Assembly: GCA_037957365.1 (NCBI GenBank)
Contig: JARHVA010000592.1
Span: 1,873,501 to 1,937,500, forward strand
Direction: 5' to 3'
Length of the DNA stretch: 64,000 nt
DNA from: Torreya grandis
Lineage: Eukaryota; Streptophyta; Pinopsida; Cupressales; Taxaceae
Position numbers and translations under genes: made by a program
Notes under the pieces: generated by a model
What the model saw: only the letters and a program-made list of their open reading frames with translations
What the model was told of the DNA's origin: nothing
Database searches by the model: none
Shown here: positions 51,015-61,867 of the stretch, piece after piece
Position numbering within the stretch: position 1 is the stretch's first letter
Layout: each line of letters starts with the position of its first letter

Positions 51015-51335
51015 CACTAAGGTATATTTTCTTCAAGGACCATTTTAGTTATACTATTTTATCACTATTATTCTTTGTAAAAATATCATCCTTATTCATC
51101 CTGTTAGCCATATCCACTTTTCACTCCTAACCTATTAGCCCAGTGTGTTCTAAAGCCTAGCCCAATTGACCTTGGTTTTTGCCATTCACTATGCATTTTT
51201 AGCATCAAGGTATATGATTAATTTTATCAGTTGGTTTAAGTACTTCAAACAGAGATCATATTCTAGGATAGTATGATAAAAGTTTTGGTAGTTGCATCCT
51301 TCGTTTGTTATTCCTTTCTTACCACTAGTCTTGCT

Positions 51336-53133
51336 ACTAATTATAACCACCTTTGGGAAAATTAGTGCCATTGATCTATGCCATTGTGTCTTGGTTATAA
51401 ATGCCTATGGGTAAACTAGGGGTAACATTAAGCCTTGACATAATAACTTACCACTTCTTATGTCATACTATGTCTTTTTACCAATTGTGCCTATTTTGTT
51501 TGAATTGACTACTACACTAGTCAACTTCCTCTGTTGTAAGGGCAGAACTATAGTGACTTGAGGTCCTAATTTAGGACTATGTAGGTAGTGCTCAAGACTT
51601 GTTAAGGTCTTCTCAGTCACCCTTTCCACTATGCTCTTACTATTTTGTGAGCAACCTAAGCCACGCTCTCACCATTTGGTGAGTAACATAAGCCACGCTC
51701 TTGCCATTTTATGAGTAACCTAAGCCATGCTATCATCATTTTGTGAATAGCCTAAGCCATGCTCTCACTATTTTTTGAGTAACCTTAGTTTAAATGCTTT
51801 TTCTATTTTGTGAGCTTAAATTTTTTAGTGTCTCATCATTCTTGATTGAGTTTTGACACTCCAAAACAATTCGAAAAACATTTGAAAAATAGTTAGAAAA
51901 GAATTAAAAACATTGACCACTTCTTTACCTTAAGGATTCTAGTAACCCTTGCTAATTTACAAGAAAATCACTTGTTATTTAGTTTTTCCATCCTTTTTGA
52001 CCTTTTGCTCTCACGCACTTTCCATTTTGCATGACCATTTCTCTTATTCTCTCACATCAATTCTGTTTATTTTCATCAGTTATCACATTCTTCCCATTCC
52101 CTAGTAGAACTACATTTAGCCTAAAGTTTTTTATTATATATTACATCTATAGAACTATGTAGGCAGCATTCAATTGTCTAGTGCATATGGAAATAGCTCA
52201 GCCACCCCCTTCCTTTTATTCTATTCCCCCATTTTGTTCATTTGTTTAGTTGTCACCTATTTTCTAGGGGTAATGTTCATAGGGTTTCTATTGCATGGTT
52301 TGTTTATTTCTACTTATTTTTGTTTGTTTGTCTATCTATTTGTTTCAATTAAGCATTGTTGCCTTGATTTAGTTTATGTGTGTTCATTAGGTAATTCCTT
52401 GTCCACACTTACACTTGAATCCATCCCTATTCATATGTTTACATTGTCATCATGGTTTCTATCATTGGTGCATTATTTTTTATTGAGTATTGGATTACGG
52501 GAGTCAGTCCTCATGCATATTGTATCCAAGTCCTCATGATGTTATACCATGATGCCCACTGACACATTATACAACAAACCTAAGCTTCAAAAATTCTATT
52601 CAGTGATGGCAGCATCTCTTTGGCACCGACATCCCGGTTCACTCCCAATCATATCCCAAACAGAGTAATTAACAAAAAAAAAATTCAACCTTTATTAGTT
52701 TGGATGAGCATCTCCCTATTAGTAGGTTGTTCTAATTCATCATTATTCTTTGTTTTAAGTTATCATCATCATTGACCAAGTTTATCCTATTTGCTATAAT
52801 CGGGGTCCAATGATTATAAACACCTATGGAAAAATCATTGCATACCATCCCACCTGCATTTCTCAATGATTATAACCATCTTTGGGAAAATCATTATGTT
52901 GTCACCACTTTACTTTTTTTGTCTATATATGGGCATGTTATTATCTTGTTTGTATGTCCTAACTGGGCAAGCTCCATCTTCTCAATGATTATAATCACCT
53001 TTGGGTAAATCATTATGTTATCATATCACATTGCCATTATCAGAGTATAATGTTTATAACTACCTTTGGGAAAACCATTATGCACTGTCCCACTTACATT
53101 CTCAATGATTTTGACTATTTTTTAAAAATCATT
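51336..53133 (+). repeat. Family of short hairpins with compensatory stem changes
   Basis: A core like TATAACCACCTTTGGGAAA is flanked by short complementary arms. Stems by position: ACTAATT/AATTAGT (51336-51342, 51360-51366); TGGTT/AACTA with one G-T pair (near 51392, 51415); CAATGAT/ATCATTG (52808-52814, 52834-52840); AATGAT/ATCATT (52865-52870, 52890-52895; 52984-52989, 53009-53014; 53104-53109, 53128-53133); ATAATG/CATTAT at 53047-53081. Arms change together while the loop core stays alike. Confidence 0.8.
51631..51830 (+). repeat. 32-bp tandem repeat, about five and a half units
   Basis: Units start at 51631, 51663, 51695, 51727 and 51759, each like ATGCTCTCACTATTTTGTGA followed by GTAACCTAAGCC. 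A degenerate further unit follows to about 51830. Unit 2 contains a perfect CTCACC-ATTT-GGTGAG hairpin, which others keep only in part. Confidence 0.9.
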
Positions 53134-53353
53134 ATGTTTTCACCCATCATCTTTCCTTTCTTTGGACCCCTTGTTTTGCTTCTTTCTTTTCAAGGGACCA
53201 TTTTTTGACTTACTTGTGCCAATTGTTTCCTCAAGGGGGCATCATACAGTTAGTTTATCATCATTTTAGTTGTAGGCATACATGACCTTTTCATTATTTT
53301 AGAAAATGTTACTATGTTTATAGCTTGCAATGCCTTCTCAAATAGGGGCAAAC

Positions 53354-54586
53354 TATAGACACCTAAATCTGGCCACCAATAACCTCCAACCCGGCTTTTG
53401 ACCAATTTCCATCCAAAATGCATAATTTGTCTTAAAAACACTAAAACATGCTAAATGATGTGAAACTGACATATTCAAGTGCCAATTTTAGCTAGGGTAT
53501 CAATAAATGGGGTAATGCAATTTATGGGCCAGCTAACTTTGATCAGATCATTCTAAGTCAAAATGCCAACTTTGCACCTGGATGCTCTGGATTGCTCTTT
53601 CCTATCAAATATTATGCACAAGACACATACATTTGTTATTTGTTGTTGATAACATCCTATATGGGATAATGCATCCAATGCATCTAACATCACCTTATAA
53701 TTCTAATCTAGTCAAATTTTAGACCAATAACAAGGTATTCTAATCAATTTGAGTAATTTGTACACAAAGTGCTTAAACATGCTTAAGAGATAATTAATCC
53801 AAATCAAGGCCTAATCAAGAATTCCATGTAAACTTATTAAATACTTATTTTTTGAAATGAATATTGAATATCTACATCATCAGGTGACCTTATTTCTTGA
53901 GAAGACATCCCTAGGTCATAAATGCCACAAACATCAAGATTCATGCCCTCCATGCCTCATCAATGCCTTCCATGATTCCCTCTATACCTCTTAATTTCAC
54001 CTTATTCTAATGTCATGATGAGGATAATTATAAAATTAATTCCAAAAATTGAATTAATCCTCAACCACACATCTCAATCTCAAGATGGATGGTTCAGATT
54101 GATTCTAGACATTCTCAAAAATTTATAAATAGGAGGCCTTACCACATCATTTTGAAGTTATTTTGGTGCAAAGTTATTATTCTCAAATATCTTTAAAAGT
54201 CTTGATAATGCAAAGTTATAATGCACAAATGATTTCAAAATCCATTGCAATTAGTGTTACCATGCCAAATTGATTCCAAGCCAAGTCAAGCCACAAGCCA
54301 AAGGTGCCAAGGAGGGATGGAGGTAGCCAAGCTTCCATTGCCAAGGACTTTATGAGTACAAGTTGAGTAAGCCACTACAACAAGCATTTTGGAGCATTCA
54401 AGGAAGGTAAAAGAGGATTTTTTTTGCATTTTAGTTGTGTGTTTTATTTATGTTTGTTAACTAAGCTCTCCCTAGTGTCTAGGCCTAGAGATGTTATGCT
54501 AGTTAATGTGTTTCTTTCATTTTGTTTTTATTTTGAAACTAACACCATACTAACCATCCTCTCTTGAGTCAAATTCTTAGATCACA
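53354..54586 (+). repeat. Element E 3' LTR, 1233 bp
   Basis: Starts TATAGACAC (TGTAGACAC in the 5' LTR), ends GATCACA. It has the same length as the 5' LTR and a TATA box at 54124-54133. GCACC follows as the right half of the target-site duplication. Confidence 0.95.
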
Positions 54587-56538
54587 GCACCTAGACCACT
54601 CCTATACTTTGCTTGGCCTAATGAGGTATCATGATCTATTATCAAGCCATGTGAAGGATGTATGGTAGTTTTTAAGCATGATAAAGGTTGCTTGAGTATG
54701 TGAGTGAGGTGGAGAGTTCATTGAAAGAGGCATGAAGGTCAGTTTTAAGGCCTAATATGGTTTACAAATGAAGGTATAAAGAGCAAAGAGTGATAATGTG
54801 GCATAATGAAGGGTCATGATCATATTTCAAGTTGTTTTATCTCATGTAAGTATTTTTAGAGGTGAGGTATGTTTTCTCAATATTTTTCATGCATTTTGAG
54901 GTCATAGATTGAAGGACAAAGCATGAAAAGTGGGTTTTAGGTCTCTCAAGTACATAGAATGAAGTGTTCTCAACTCGAGAAGGGTTTTTGTATGACTATT
55001 ATCTTTTCAAACCTTTACATGGTAACCTAAGTAGTTAATAGTATATGTGGAAGGGTCCTAGATCAAAATTCTATGAATTAATTTTTGGATTGATGGGTTA
55101 TGCTTTATGAATGATCGTGAAGAGTGAAAATTGGTTTAAACCCTCTTAAAACCCTAATAAATACTTGATGTTGAAGATGTTGCTAAAAATTTATCAAGAT
55201 GGATTGAATTTATTAGGTAATATATTTGATCTTTTAATGGACTCTTGCAGGTACCTCCAAGTTGTATTGGTTAGAGAGAGGAGAGAGTGAATGTTGAGTT
55301 ACTAACTTATTTTAAAAGTCATTATTGTAGAATTCAAAATTTATATTAGACACAGTAAGAAAATGGATGAAGGAATAAGGTGTATAATCATGTTTGATAT
55401 CCATTAATTTTTTTGGATAGGTTCTATCAATCAAGTGTGCTATCCAACTTAGTTAGTCGCTAACAAGCCAAATGGTGCAAATAGTGAAAAACCCAAGCAA
55501 CAATGAGAAGATGAATTGGAATATGTTTTCATGATAGAATGATGAAACCAAGTGCGTGGAAATGTTGTTTGAGATTAGTATTTTTTATTCAATCTTGTTA
55601 GATATCTTGGAATTTAGGTATAGTGGTTAAAATAATGAAGCCAAAATGGCTTATATGACTCAGTGAGGTTTGTGTGTAGCAAGGTCAATAAATTGGTCTG
55701 TAAGACTAATATTTGACACTAGACCATCTGATGTTTATACTTGAAGATGATATATATATATATATATATCAAAGGATTATTTTAATTCATTACAATTCTA
55801 TTAAAGTGGTCATATAGGTTTTGAATGTCTAAGTCACCATGATTGTGTTTTGGCGCAATCTGACAGTTCTAAGTGAGTGAGTGAGTTACAGAGGTGTTGT
55901 TGAAGCTTTATATTCTAATTGGAATTGTCTAATGCATTTGGTTATGACCCTAAGGTCATGTAGAATTTTTATATATACTTATTTTATCATATTTTAGTGT
56001 CTTAAGTATGTTTGAGCTTCATTATTTCAAGATGTTTTTTGAGGTGCATAGGCCTAATAAGGCAATTTGTCCTAAAGAAGGTTTCAAGGTATGAACGAAG
56101 GATGAAAATATAAAAAATCATGGAGGAGGTCATAATATTTCCTTGACTAAGTGTTTGAATGGTTTTTAATTATTTTATAAAGCCATCTAGTCCCAAAAGA
56201 ATGAAGTTTTGGCTTTAAGAGATAGACCTAATGCAATTAGGTCTCTGGGACCTAAAAGAGAAATGAGGCCTAATTGAGTCATGATAGACCAAAAAGAACT
56301 CAAATATCATTTGAATAATGTCCAAAATATTTATTAATACCTATTTTATGGAATAACTAAGATTTTAAGGGTGTATGGCCGACTAAGTGTTATATGAACA
56401 AGGAATGGTATATATACAAGGCAATTTTAGGCATATTTAAGCAAGTAGAGTACAAAAAAATGAAATAATGAAATCTTAGGCATATTTAAGCAAGTAGAGT
56501 ATGAAAAAATGAAATCTTATTGCCTAATGAAATAATGA
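54587..56538 (+). repeat. Element D 3' LTR, part 2, truncated
   Basis: Continues the match to the 5' LTR from 32430 (ACCTAGACCACTCCTA) to about 34245, including the TATA-like box at 56409-56421. It ends about 600 bp before the LTR end seen at 34872. A 49-bp duplication lies next to the break. Confidence 0.85.
56428..56518 (+). repeat. 49-bp tandem duplication beside the D/F junction
   Basis: TAGGCATATTTAAGCAAGTA begins at 56428 and again at 56477, each followed by an A-rich ATGAAAT stretch. The D 5' LTR has a single copy (near 34224). The duplication arose in this copy only. Confidence 0.85.
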
Positions 56539-56999
56539 TGTGATATCTTTGTTGTTGGGGAAACTATTCTTATGTCTTTTTCCTAAATATATTTTTTATT
56601 CCTTTAATTCAACAAGCAGAATTAGTGAAAGTAGTCAGGAAGGTGTCTTGAAGTCAACTGTAGAGAGATTTGTGCCCCCATAATTGCCTTTAGTGTGTTT
56701 TCTTTTTGTTTCTATGTAAAGGACCTTGGGATGACTTTGTGCCCTCATTGTGTTTCATAACTCACTCTTGGGCAATTGAGGTGGAGACTTTGTGCTACAT
56801 CTCAATTTGTTGGTTACTACATCCTTGGTTACATTTTGTAATTACTACCAGGAAGATTCTTGTGGTTTGTTGAATAGTACTTATAAAAAAAGAGGAGTGC
56901 TTTCTGTCATTATCTCTAAGATTTCTCCTTTAATCTGCATTCATCATCTCTGAAAAAAGAGAGATAGATGGTTTATCCTACCCTTGAGTATTATTTTTT

Positions 57000-57049
<50 letters not shown>

Positions 57050-57189
57050 AACCTCCACTTGATGAGAGGAGAGATTAGTCCCCTTTTGATGTGGTGAACC
57101 TACACATTTGGATGACCAATCTTCCTACTTTGGCTGATCAAACCTATTTTGTTTATCAGTACGTTGATCCATAAAATATTCAACCAACA
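56539..57189 (+). repeat. Element F 5' LTR, remaining part
   Basis: Matches 62689-63336 closely from TGTGATATCTTTG to CAACCAACA. Contains (TA)n at 57004-57046, which in the other LTR is shorter (63155-63182). Its front (U3 with TATA box) appears to be missing. Confidence 0.85.
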
Positions 57190-57194
57190 GTTTT

Positions 57195-57212
57195 TGGCAA
57201 CTCCATTGGGGA
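57195..57212 (+). other. Element F primer-binding site
   Basis: TGGCAACTCCATTGGGGA, five bases after the LTR. The type TGGCRACTCC..TGGGGA is common in plant Ty3/gypsy elements, but I cannot assign the tRNA safely. TGGCAACTCCATT recurs at about 57282, a partial duplication. Confidence 0.65.
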
Positions 57213-57504
57213 TATAGTTATGTACATTTTGAAACTTCAAGTTTTAGATTGAATCAGTCTCTACCCTTATCCATTATATTCTGGCAACTCCATTCTGTGT
57301 CTTACCCATTATCCATTTATAGTCTTACCATTTTCCTCCATCTCCATTATTTTATCTGGTCTACAAAACTAGAGCTACTGGAAAAGAGTGCACATTTTGA
57401 AGCCTCAAGCCTCAAGCTGAAGCAGGGCCAGTTCTTTTCCATTTTTGTTTTGCAATTTGGCCATTCCACTTAGATTTGTTATGCCTATTTTTCATAATTA
57501 AATC

Positions 57505-60042
57505 ATGGTAGTTTGAGGCCCCTAGGGTAACTATTTTGGCCCACTCAACTTGACTCCACCTCTGCATGAACTCCCACATAGTTCAAGAAATAATTTCCCC
57601 AAATTATTTAGTGATGGGATAGTTCACCCTAATGAACACATTGCAGCCTTCAACATAGCCTATGGTGTGATAGGGGTGGAATTTAAAGACGTGGTAGTTA
57701 GGCTTTAAGTGGAGACACTACAAGGTGCTGCTGTAGACTAGTTCTACCATCTACAAGCTGGATCAGTGACCAACTGGGATACACTCAAAGGCAAGTTTAA
57801 AGCAAGGTTCAAGCCTACAGAAGATGCACATGCCTTGCTGGCCCAGCTCACTCAGATGAAGAAGGAACCTCATGAGCCTATGAGGGACTTTATTACTAGG
57901 TTTGACAAATGGAGGAATAGAATTCCAATAATTGCTCAACCTACAGCTGAGAATCTCAAATGCTTCTTCATTAATTCTCAGTTACCTGAAGTGAGTTTTC
58001 TTTTAAGATGTGCTGGTCAAATAGATCTTGCTACAACTCAACTTTTGGCCACTAAGGTATAAGATGATCTCATCTTAGTAGGGAAGATAAGAAGAGATCT
58101 AAATAGAAATAGACCTTCATCATCTTCTGAATATTCATCTACAGGCACCATTGATCGAATGGTGCAAAAGTTGGCAAATGAATTGCTAGCCTTGAAAAGA
58201 CAAATGGCACATGGTATGTCTTCTTCTCTTTCATATAAAAATATGCCAAGAAGGACATTTCCAAATCAGTCATATCAAGGCAATGCTGCCAGGAATCAAG
58301 GGCAGCCAGATCATCTTCCTCCCCCATAAGGGAAACTTCCCCTTGAAGCTCCTCTAACCAACACAGTAGTTGGATATTTGGAAACAGAACATGCTTTCTC
58401 TTTTCAACTTGAGTTTGAGAAATAAAATGATGCTAATCTCTTCATGAAGGATCAAGAAGAATCAACTAGTGACTCCCACATTAGTTTCCTGAATTACCAA
58501 GATGAACCCAAAATCAAAGGAGAAGCTATTGATGGATCATATGCAGTGTTTTTCAGGTCCAAGAACCAATCAATCCAGCAAGCTAATAAAAATAAAATAG
58601 AGGATCAACCTCAACCAGTAATTACAATTGCTAAGCATGGAACCACTCTGCCTTTCTAGTCAAAGGATCCGGTGATCACCCAAAAGGTAAGTACATCAAT
58701 TTCACCTTCACCTTCTATTTCAATTTCGCAAACTAGCCCTCCTCTCATCCCTCCTAAAACCCAAAAGGTTGAAATACTTTCCTCTATTCCTATTCTAATT
58801 TATCCATTTGACATAATTGATCATGTCAAGAAGACCAAAATTCAAATGTCTGAATTTGAATATTTGCAATCCAATCTTGATCAATTGGATAAGTTGGTCC
58901 AATGTGTCAAGAACCAAACTGTCCCTGCAAGACAAGAGGTTAATAAAATAATTCCTGATTCCCCAAAGAACATGCCCATTCCAAATAATCTTATCATTAC
59001 TCCTCTAATTGCCCCTAGGAAAATAGAACCTTTCTATGTTTCCTTATTGATAAATGGTTATCAACTCAATAATTGCATCATTGATTCTGGGGCATCTGAC
59101 AATGTCATACCTGCTAAAGTAGCTGAGTCTCTGGGTTTCACACTGACCAAAAGCTTTTGGAGATGTTTCTCAATGAAGAACAAGAAAGTACCACCACTAG
59201 GGCAAATCAAAGATGCCTAATTTGCATTTGCAACCTTTCCAGACAAGAGAATCAAGATGACTGCCTTGGTGGCTGATGTCCCAGCATCCTATGGTATCCT
59301 ACTTGGACAAAATTTCTATAAGGACGTGGGAGGAGAACTAAGCATAGACCTATCTGAGGCAAGGATCTCTGTCTAAGGCATAATAAAGAGATTGCTCCCT
59401 AAAAAAGAGGAAAAATATGTGGTCACCCAAATGTCGGCCCCTGTAGCACAAATTCTATTTGAGTCTTCAGGCAAGGGTACTTATTTCTTGACCATAGAGA
59501 ATGTTCATGTTTCTACAGATGAAATTCCTGTAGCTAACAATCCAAGATTTGATCCAAACAAGGCATCAAAAGAATTGGTAGGGCACATTACAAATCAAGA
59601 AGGATCTTCCATCTCTAATGAAGAGAAACCTGATAGAAGATCAACTTTTGATAATGCTTGGATCCTAGAATCTGATGGCAGCAATTCTTCCACTCATGCT
59701 GGATGTAGATCTCTATTGCTTAGATTGAAGACTACTCAGGATGAAGAGATCAAACTCCTTCACACCAAAGGAGATGCTGAGTTGATGGTTTGTCAAGAGT
59801 TTGAGGCTGACAATCAAAGCATGTGCTAGACTGAACCAGTAGAACAACAAACTATGGTGGTGGACCATACTGCTAAACTCCAAAGTTAGCAAAAGGAACT
59901 CTTCACCAAGAGAGCAAGGAGTTTTGGTTTTCAGTTTGAAGACCACGTCCTGCCATGGGGAAAGAAGAAGAAAGAGCCAAGAGGAAGATGCAAAAAATTA
60001 GTTTCTTGTTGGAGAGTTCCATTCACCCATCACCATTTTTGA
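57505..60042 (+). pseudogene. gag-pro: Element F gag-protease, one frame of 845 codons with 12 internal stops and no frameshift
   Basis: Structural protein fused to retropepsin. From the ATG at 57505 a single frame gives the gag core (EHIAAFNIAYGV, WDTLKGKFKARFKPTEDAHA, EPHEPMRDFITRFDKWRNRI) and a basic linker. A Ser/Pro-rich part follows, then the protease: NNCIIDSGASDNVIPAKVAE with DSG at 59083-59091, and ASYGILLGQNF. A charged tail ends ...CWRVPFTHHHF. The active-site motif is intact. Stops lie at 57514, 57523, 57706, 57739, 58060, 58327, 58423, 58657, 59218, 59374, 59827 and 59887. Most are one transition from Gln, Trp or Arg codons. If the TGA at 60040 is also secondary, the frame would end at the TAA at 60106. 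Confidence 0.85.
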
Positions 60043-60486
60043 GGACAAAATGGTTTTCTACTAGTTTATCAGGATGGCACACCATTTTCACTGTCTCACA
60101 GTGGGTAACATCTAAAGCGCTTTAAATCTTGAGGCATCAGATAAGATCATCTATACATATGTATATTTGTATAGTCTTTAATTCTATTTTGTGTTTTTCA
60201 TTTTCATTTTTTGGAGCCTTTATTTTTGGGTAGCATGACTCTGTAGCCCAATGGTACACATGAAGACACTAGAGATTCTAGTTTTTACTCCCCTTAGTTG
60301 TTCCAAGTTTTCAACTGAAGGAAGTTTTCCAACTAGAGCTAGCTGTTGTCCCCCAAAAATATCACTCATTTTTGGGACAACATTTGAACTATTTTGGTCC
60401 TATAGACCAAAATCCTCTCTTCCCCTTTCAAAAATTATTCTGAGCATTCAAGTTCTTCATTTTTCAAAGCTTCCTCTTAGATCTAC
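60043..60486 (+). other. Element F region after gag-protease
   Basis: No gene beyond the possible end of the frame at 60108. Two short self-complementary stretches are visible: CCAAAAATA...ATTTTTGG near 60352-60377, and GAACTATTTTGGTCC next to TAGACCAAAATCC near 60388-60414. Confidence 0.4.
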
Positions 60487-60625
60487 GAACTCTACAGGCT
60501 TCAATCTATAGACTCTACAGGCTTAAATCTCTGGACTCTATAGGCTTAAATCTATAGACTCTATAGGCTTGAATCTACAGACTCTATAGGCTTGAATCTA
60601 TGGACTCTGCAGGTGAAGTTCTGCG
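60487..60625 (+). repeat. 23-bp tandem repeat, six units
   Basis: Units of GACTCTATAGGCTTGAATCT plus three bases start at about 60488, 60511, 60534, 60557, 60580 and 60603, exactly 23 bp apart. A stray GACTCTACAGG occurs at about 60648. Confidence 0.95.
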
Positions 60626-60689
60626 GGCTTCACAAGTTGATTTCTATAGACTCTACAGGAAAGAAGCAAGCTCTCAACACTTAGGTGAT

Positions 60690-61440
60690 TTCAAAGTTGG
60701 TTCAATAACAAGGTTCAACCAAAAGAGTTCATCGGTGAGCTTCTAAGCAAGGATTGAACCATTAAACTATTGAACCTTGAACCATTTTGGTTCAACAAGT
60801 TTAATGGGTTCAAAGGTTTAACATCAGCAACAAGAGTTAAGCGCATTTGTCAAGGTTCAAATTTCAATCGCTTCAAGGTTCAATGGATTCAAAACACTTA
60901 TCAAAGAGAAGAAGGCTTAAATCATTGAACCATTAAACCATTGAACCACTTTGGTTCAAAGGTTCAACGGGTTCAATGGTTCAACAGGTTCAATGACCAA
61001 ACAGTTCAACACGTTTAGTTCAAAAAGATCAAAAGGACTTAGCCAAATAAAAAGAATGAACCAATTGAACCATTGAACCTTGAACAAAAGGTTTCAATGA
61101 GTTCACAGGTTCAAAGGTTTAACCAGTATAATGAAGATCAACGAGCTTAGAAAGAACAAGGAAGTGACAGACTAATGGTTCAACAGGGTCAAAGGCTTCT
61201 ATAGGTAGGTTCAATCAAAAGAACAAGTTTTTAAGGCTTGAACCATTGAATCGTTGAACCATTGAACCACTTTGGTTCAAAAGGTTCAATGGGTTCAAGG
61301 TTCAACAGGTTCAATGAGGCTTATTTCAAAGAATCTTGGTTCAAGTGGTCAATAGAAACAAGGGAATGAACCATTGAACCATTGAACTAAAGTTGGTTCA
61401 ATTGTTCGGTTCAAGCGATAAGTTCAAAGGAGTGCCCCAA
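60690..61440. repeat. GGTTCAA/TTGAACC motif array rich in hairpins
   Basis: About 22 GGTTCAA and about 11 TTGAACC motifs by hand count in 750 bp. Perfect hairpins TTGAACCA-(TTT or CTT)-TGGTTCAA occur at about 60776, 60943 and 61262. Larger blocks repeat, e.g. around 60930-61000 and 61245-61315. No open frame is kept. Confidence 0.9.
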
Positions 61441-61860
61441 ATGTCAAAGACACAAGTGCCCTTATAGAGGGAATTTTCATGGCAAAAGTGACTCAAGAAG
61501 GAAACAAAAACTTGACAAAACTCAGTAGATGCTACCAAGTGTCATCTTCTGAGCCTCATTTCACTTTGTTTCTAAGAGCAGTGGATGTCGCCATGTGTCA
61601 CAATTTGAGATTCACATAAAATTGACTAAGGCAAATTTCCAAGGGACAAACAGTCCTTATGAAGGGTAGAAAGGGGGTAAATGAACCATTGAAAAAACTT
61701 GAAAGGCTAATTTGGAGCTCAAATAGCCCTTGTGGAGGACAGAAAAGGGGCAAATGGACCAATTCAAAGGCCAAAAGAGCAAAGGGATTTCCTTCAAAAA
61801 AGTTCCCTCGGCAAAACAGACAAAGTAAATTCCTTTGAGAAAATGAATAGGGCAAAGGAC
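61441..61860 (+). other. Element F purine-rich non-coding stretch
   Basis: No gene. Purine runs such as GAAAGGGGGTAAATG (near 61668) and GAAAAGGGGCAAATGG (near 61742) look like polypurine tracts followed by TG. Either could mark the real start of the 3' LTR, but I cannot confirm it because the 5' LTR front is missing. Confidence 0.4.
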
Positions 61861-61867
61861 AAAGCGA

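Larger units (their letters stand above)
51015..53353 (+). other. Element E 3' untranslated region with repeats and polypurine tract
   Basis: 2.3 kb between integrase and the 3' LTR. It holds a 32-bp tandem array (51631-51830), a family of short hairpins (51336-53133) and a T-rich part with a hydrophobic open frame of 121 codons (52174-52539) whose reality I doubt. It ends in AATAGGGGCAAAC (53341-53353), the polypurine tract next to the LTR. Confidence 0.75.
38581..54586 (+). mobile_element. Element E: 16.0-kb Ty3/gypsy retrotransposon of Tat type inside D's 3' LTR
   Basis: Both LTRs are 1233 bp (38581-39813 and 53354-54586). Flanks are ACACC (38576-38580) and GCACC (54587-54591), a 5-bp target-site duplication with one change. 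Removing E joins D's LTR exactly. Order: primer-binding site, 2.6-kb leader, gag, protease, reverse transcriptase, RNase H, remnant of a second archaeal-type RNase H, integrase, then 2.3 kb of repeats before the 3' LTR. The second RNase H and the long untranslated parts point to the Tat lineage (family knowledge). All frames carry stops, so the element is inactive. Confidence 0.92.
31728..56538 (+). mobile_element. Element D: second copy of the gag-only copia family, split by element E and truncated at its 3' end
   Basis: Plus strand. 5' LTR 31728-34872, decayed primer-binding site, gag 34940-37051, non-coding tail, polypurine tract 37856-37864, 3' LTR 37868-38580 continued at 54587-56538. 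Element E (38581-54586) interrupts the 3' LTR. The LTR stops at 56538 where element F begins, about 600-650 bp short of the end seen in the 5' LTR. The internal region is 2995 bp, shorter than the 3145-bp LTR, and contains no pol domain. It shares layout and sequence with A. Confidence 0.88.

Noticed and set aside
51631..53133. CRISPR-like appearance of regular repeats
   Set aside because: The 32-bp units are contiguous without spacers, the hairpins are irregularly spaced, and the context is a plant retrotransposon.
60855..60866. tRNA-like gene suggested by GGTTCAAATTTC
   Set aside because: A lone B-box-like motif within a heptamer array. No A box, acceptor stem or anticodon arm could be built around it.
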